64,000 nucleotides of DNA from Microbaculum marinum. GTDB taxonomy: Bacteria > Pseudomonadota > Alphaproteobacteria > Rhizobiales > Tepidamorphaceae. Of the stretch, positions 63,243 to 64,000 are shown piece after piece (position 1 is the stretch's first letter; every line of letters begins with the position of its first letter). The stretch is from assembly GCF_042646165.1 (NCBI RefSeq), contig NZ_JBHRTC010000015.1. One strand, written 5' to 3'. Made by a program: the position numbers and the translations under genes. The notes beneath the pieces were generated by a model. It was given only the letters and a program-made list of their open reading frames with translations. It made no database searches and was not told the origin of the DNA.

Positions 63243-64000
63243 TTGACCAGAAGGCACCTTTCCGCACTGCTCGTGTCCGCAGCAGTCGCCATCGCCGCCG
63301 CGGCTCCGGCTGCGGCGCAGGAGTACAAGATCCTCCTCGGCACGGCAGCCAGCCCGCCGCATCCGTTCTACGAGGCCGGACGCATGTGGAAGGAGGAGGT
63401 AGAGAAGCGGTCCAACGGACGCGTAGAGGTACAGTACCTGCACAGCCGCCAGCTCGGCGAGGAACGACCCCTGTTCGAGGGCGTGCTGTCCGGCACGGTG
63501 GACGCGATGGTCGGCTCCTCGATCAGCCTGACCGTGTTCGCCAACAAGTCCAGCTTCGAGGCGCTGCAACTGCCGTTCCTCATCTCGTCCTACGACACGC
63601 TTGCCGAGGTGCTGAGCTCCGACGCGGCGATGGACCTGCTCGCGGATCTCGATTCGTCGGGCATCAAGGGATACTCGCTGTTCGAAGGCGGACAGCGCCA
63701 CTACCTGTCGACCAAGGGCCCGGTGCGCACAATGAGCGACCTGGCCGGCATGAAGACCCGCGTCATGAACATGCCGATGCACCTGGCGATCTGGGAACAG
63801 GCTGGCGCCGCGCCGGTCGGCATGAACTACGGCGAGATCTACACCTCGCTCGAGACCGGCGTCATCGACGGAGTCGAGATCAACGTGTCGTCGCTGGAAT
63901 CGGAGCGCTTCTACGAGGCGGCCAAGCACTTCACCTACACGGGCCACTACTTCTGGCCGGGCATGCTGATCGGCAACAAGGCGAAGTTCGACTCCCTGCC
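63243..64000 (+). CDS. TRAP transporter binding protein DctP, 3' part missing
   Basis: Periplasmic binding protein; 252 codons are visible. A TTG start at 63243 follows a strong GGGAGG site; no ATG is available near the signal peptide (TRRHLSALLVSAAVAIAAA, cut after AAA or AAAQ). The mature part, EYKILLGTAASPPHPFYEAG onward with HYLSTKGPVRTMSDLAGMKT, is the DctP fold and binds a carboxylate. The gene continues past 64000 and the TRAP permeases are expected beyond. Confidence 0.92.
   Translation, partial: MTRRHLSALLVSAAVAIAAAAPAAAQEYKILLGTAASPPHPFYEAGRMWKEEVEKRSNGRVEVQYLHSRQLGEERPLFEGVLSGTVDAMVGSSISLTVFANKSSFEALQLPFLISSYDTLAEVLSSDAAMDLLADLDSSGIKGYSLFEGGQRHYLSTKGPVRTMSDLAGMKTRVMNMPMHLAIWEQAGAAPVGMNYGEIYTSLETGVIDGVEINVSSLESERFYEAAKHFTYTGHYFWPGMLIGNKAKFDSL

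Overview
The window is a 64-kb piece of a high-GC (roughly two-thirds G+C by eye) alphaproteobacterial genome, most likely a member of the Hyphomicrobiales (Rhizobiales) or a close relative. The support is indirect: dense solute-transporter operons (Pot-, Liv-, CUT1-, Tct- and TRAP-type), FixJ-type regulators, an HWE-free PAS kinase next to them, and two families of short intergenic palindromes of the kind seen in rhizobial genomes. No rRNA, tRNA, CRISPR array, insertion sequence or phage gene was found. Two runs of N (50 bases inside livK, 4 bases at 44802) show this is a draft scaffold.

Layout. 1-4.2 kb: a polyamine-type ABC importer operon (minus strand) with a divergent LacI regulator and a perfect 16-bp operator between them. 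4.3-16 kb: a catabolic locus of three operons: livKHMGF-marR-AA_synth-amidohydrolase (minus), an HpaB-type flavin monooxygenase plus DUF2848 protein (plus), and flavin reductase-cupin-amidase (minus). Related 23-bp palindromes lie in both promoter regions, so the MarR protein probably controls all three; the gene set fits import, oxygenation and amide/lactam hydrolysis of an N-containing (possibly N-heterocyclic) compound. 16-31.7 kb: a stress/signalling island: metallo-beta-lactamase-fold hydrolase, a cNMP-binding/thioredoxin-reductase-like fusion with a UBP zinc-finger partner, a triple-PAS histidine kinase, Dps, a chloroperoxidase-like hydrolase, two response regulators, an AraC regulator, two SDRs (one broken by an in-frame amber codon) and an EmrAB-type efflux pair. 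A CATACC-N2-GGTATG palindrome recurs here.

31.7-36.6 kb: a periplasmic molybdenum hydroxylase operon (2Fe-2S subunit, Tat-exported large subunit, three-heme cytochrome c, exported alpha/beta hydrolase). 37-53.2 kb: thirteen minus-strand genes starting with a CUT1 importer that has two different ATPases with complementary active-site defects, followed by sugar enzymes (Gfo/Idh, TIM-barrel isomerase, DUF4432 mutarotase, SDR), then CaiB-type CoA transferase, a signal-less solute-binding-like protein, enoyl-CoA hydratase and a MetE-like methyltransferase; a divergent LacI regulator faces it. 53.4-57.8 kb: a sulfur/persulfide cluster (DUF411, pyridine nucleotide-disulfide oxidoreductase, DUF442 phosphatase-like, persulfide dioxygenase-rhodanese fusion, DUF2892-like membrane protein). 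58-64 kb: an alpha/beta hydrolase, a TctABC tripartite tricarboxylate transporter with two tandem cupins, and the start of a divergent TRAP (DctP) operon that runs off the window.

The strongest candidates for something undescribed are the MarR-linked monooxygenase/amidohydrolase locus, the asymmetric ATPase pair, and the cytosolic solute-binding-like protein embedded between CaiB and enoyl-CoA hydratase.
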